A stretch of DNA of 64,000 nt. Origin: Legionella bononiensis (GTDB lineage Bacteria > Pseudomonadota > Gammaproteobacteria > Legionellales > Legionellaceae). The stretch spans positions 682,001-746,000 of the forward strand of contig NZ_JADOBG010000022.1 of the NCBI RefSeq assembly GCF_016786215.1. The letters run 5' to 3'. Positions 61,591-64,000 of this stretch are shown here, piece by piece (the stretch's first letter is position 1; each line of letters starts with the position of its first letter). The notes below the pieces were generated by a model. That model searched no databases, was not told the origin of the DNA, and saw only the letters and a list, made by a program, of their open reading frames with translations. The position numbers and the translations under genes were made by a program.

Positions 61591-62175
61591 ATGCGAAAAC
61601 AGGGACGTTTTATATTGGTGTTACTTCTAATGGTCTGTAGCCTGTCTGGTTGCATTGGTACTGTATGGACTGGCGCTACCTTGCTATATGATAGACATGA
61701 CGTGTACAAAAAATTAAATGATTACAATTTATTGGCCGAAGTTAACCGGGTTTTGGCAGTAAACAGGACATTTAACAACTCAAGTTGTGTTCTCGATATC
61801 GCGGCGTTTAATGGCGACATTCTGATAGCTGGTCATGTACCTAACAATGAATTACTTGAAGAATTAAAACAGCGTTTAACTCAAGTAAAACACTATAGAC
61901 GCTTGTTTAATGAAGTTCATGTCAGACAGATTTCTTCTAATAGTGTCGAGGACAGTTGGATTACCACCAAAATTCGAAGTCAGATATTTGCTGATGACTC
62001 TATTGATCCGGATGCTTTTAAAATAATAACTTCCGATCGTATCGTGTATTTAATGGGGGATGTCAAACCGGATCAGGCAGCAAAAGTCATTAAAATCGCA
62101 AGATATACTACGGGCGTTGAACGAGTGGTTAAGATGATGAGGTATTTTACTTATCAATCCGTAAAACAGGCTTAG
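61591..62175 (+). CDS. Second BON-domain lipoprotein (DolP paralogue)
   Basis: A 194-residue protein with the same layout as the preceding DolP: signal peptide, lipobox LSGC, the equivalent GATLLYDRH segment, then two BON domains ending in VERVVKMMRYF, which parallels VRKVVKIFQYI in DolP. The similarity and spacing of one base suggest a tandem duplication followed by divergence. The same outer-membrane location is expected; whether the two act together is unknown. Confidence 0.88.
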   Translation: MRKQGRFILVLLLMVCSLSGCIGTVWTGATLLYDRHDVYKKLNDYNLLAEVNRVLAVNRTFNNSSCVLDIAAFNGDILIAGHVPNNELLEELKQRLTQVKHYRRLFNEVHVRQISSNSVEDSWITTKIRSQIFADDSIDPDAFKIITSDRIVYLMGDVKPDQAAKVIKIARYTTGVERVVKMMRYFTYQSVKQA

Positions 62176-62537
62176 AAGATACTCCAGATGGTCCAGTTTA
62201 ATGCTTTAGCTTAACAGAATGATAAAATAGTACGCATAGCCAGTTAGATTTTTTGATGGTTTCTTTCTTTATTGGACTCTTTGCAAAAAGAATAGAGACT
62301 GAATTTTTATCAACGCTACAACCGTTATGGAGTAAAAAGTTTAGCTATGTTTTTGTAATGTTGTTGGTGCTTGTTTTTATGTTTTCGCAAGCAAAGCCAG
62401 TTATTTATTTAGTATCTTAACTATCTGACTTTGATTGACTTTGGGGTACAACCAATAATATGGCCTGATAAAATCAGGCCATCAGCTGCACGTCCAATCC
62501 AGGAAGTGGCTAACCTGGGAGGATAAGATATACTGTA
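62176..62537. other. Spacer with one possible small membrane protein and a hairpin
   Basis: A 54-codon frame at 62256-62420 is described separately. A perfect 8-bp stem (TGGCCTGA 62461-62468, TCAGGCCA 62474-62481, 5-base loop) could end the dolP transcript. Nothing else was recognised. Confidence 0.5.
62256..62420 (+). CDS. Possible 54-residue membrane protein
   Basis: The frame reads MVSFFIGLFAKRIETEFLST and continues to a hydrophobic segment (YVFVMLLVLVFMF) near the C-terminus. Upstream there is no good ribosome-binding site and no family is known, so it is weakly supported. It lies downstream of the BON lipoproteins. Confidence 0.3.
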   Translation: MVSFFIGLFAKRIETEFLSTLQPLWSKKFSYVFVMLLVLVFMFSQAKPVIYLVS

Positions 62538-62783
62538 TCAATGGATTCGTCCTTTATCCAGTCGTTTACGCATTTTTCTTAATTTAAATTCACGAATTAG
62601 TCCAGTTGAACCGTTTGTCTCAGATTCTTCATCGAGTCCATTTTTTGGAACACTTGGGTGAGATTTGCAGTGACGTCTATATAGAAGATGACTTTTGTTG
62701 TGTTTGTGGTCTAATCCATCATTGTAGCGATGAATCATTTTTTCGTGCAGTCCTGCTGCAGTATGTTGTATTTTATCAGACAT
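62538..62783 (-). CDS. Small basic hypothetical protein
   Basis: An 81-residue, His/Lys/Arg-rich protein beginning MSDKIQHTAAGLHEKMI and ending in a basic run (KLRKMRKRLDKGRIH). AAAGGAA lies 5-6 bases upstream of the ATG, which favours this frame over the overlapping plus-strand one at 62606-62812. No domain recognised; it could bind nucleic acid, but that is only suggested by charge. It is divergent from atpI across about 150 bases. Confidence 0.5.
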   Translation of the reverse strand: MSDKIQHTAAGLHEKMIHRYNDGLDHKHNKSHLLYRRHCKSHPSVPKNGLDEESETNGSTGLIREFKLRKMRKRLDKGRIH

Positions 62784-62936
62784 ATTTTATTCCTTTGGCG
62801 AGGTTTAAATAAATCTACTTGGCATTAATAGAATGCTAAGCCCTACATTTTTATTATAGCTCGGAAATTTGCATATCGCCGTTGATTATTGCAGTTGGTT
62901 GATTTATAATTCGCGCGGTGAAAGTTAGGTGAATAT

Positions 62937-64000
<1,064 letters not shown>

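Noticed and set aside
62606..62812. 68-codon plus-strand frame overlapping the small gene before atpI
   Set aside because: The opposite frame (62538-62783) has a better ribosome-binding site and more protein-like composition; both cannot easily be real.

Overview
The window is a low-GC gammaproteobacterial chromosome segment that I read as Legionella, probably not L. pneumophila itself. It spans the origin of replication. The core signature is dnaA-dnaN-recF and gyrB running leftward from about 48.2 kb, and rpmH-rnpA-yidD-yidC-mnmE running rightward from 49.2 kb, with an AT-rich, DnaA-box-containing gap between them. Legionella is indicated by the surrounding genes and their order. From memory, these match the L. 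pneumophila loci hfq/hflX, ravA (lpg0008), plcC/cegC1 (lpg0012), lpg3000 and legP (lpg2999). All assignments come from reading motifs and synteny; no search was run.

Left part (0-12.6 kb): the tail of one gene, a PAS/GGDEF/EAL protein, a FadI-type thiolase, an orphan PAS-receiver protein, an alpha/beta-hydrolase protein that looks like an effector, a saccharopine-dehydrogenase-like oxidoreductase, coq7, a PiT phosphate transporter and an amino-acid permease. From 12.7 to 25.2 kb many genes encode exported or envelope proteins: PagP, a small secreted protein, a GDSL lipase, an M4 metalloprotease, an S28 peptidase, another small exported protein and the Dot/Icm phospholipase C PlcC. Mixed in are housekeeping genes (Mpo1-like, rlmKL, darP) and a TauE/SafE permease.

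From 25.3 to 37.3 kb come a thioredoxin-like protein, a 1174-residue calpain-like protease with five 90-residue repeats, hfq-hflX, a RavA-like effector with internal repeats, and an overlapping operon aguB-speA-aguA that makes putrescine from arginine. A repeat-rich spacer and a glycosyltransferase lead to gyrB. gyrB and recF are separated by about 3 kb carrying a 746-residue effector-like gene. Two perfect 16-bp ParB (parS) palindromes lie here, one beside gyrB and one inside recF.

Right of the origin (52.9-64 kb) are an lpg3000-like membrane effector converging on the astacin protease LegP, an AlkB-type alkane hydroxylase, then rsmI divergent from lpoA-yraN-diaA-dolP (the same order as in E. 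coli), a second BON lipoprotein, and the start of the ATP synthase operon (atpI, atpB cut by the window end).

The main points for follow-up are the concentration of secreted and host-directed proteins on both sides of oriC, the effector-like gene with parS splitting gyrB from recF, the repeat architecture of the calpain-like protein, and two subfamilies of palindromic intergenic repeats. No tRNA, rRNA, CRISPR array, transposase or prophage was seen.
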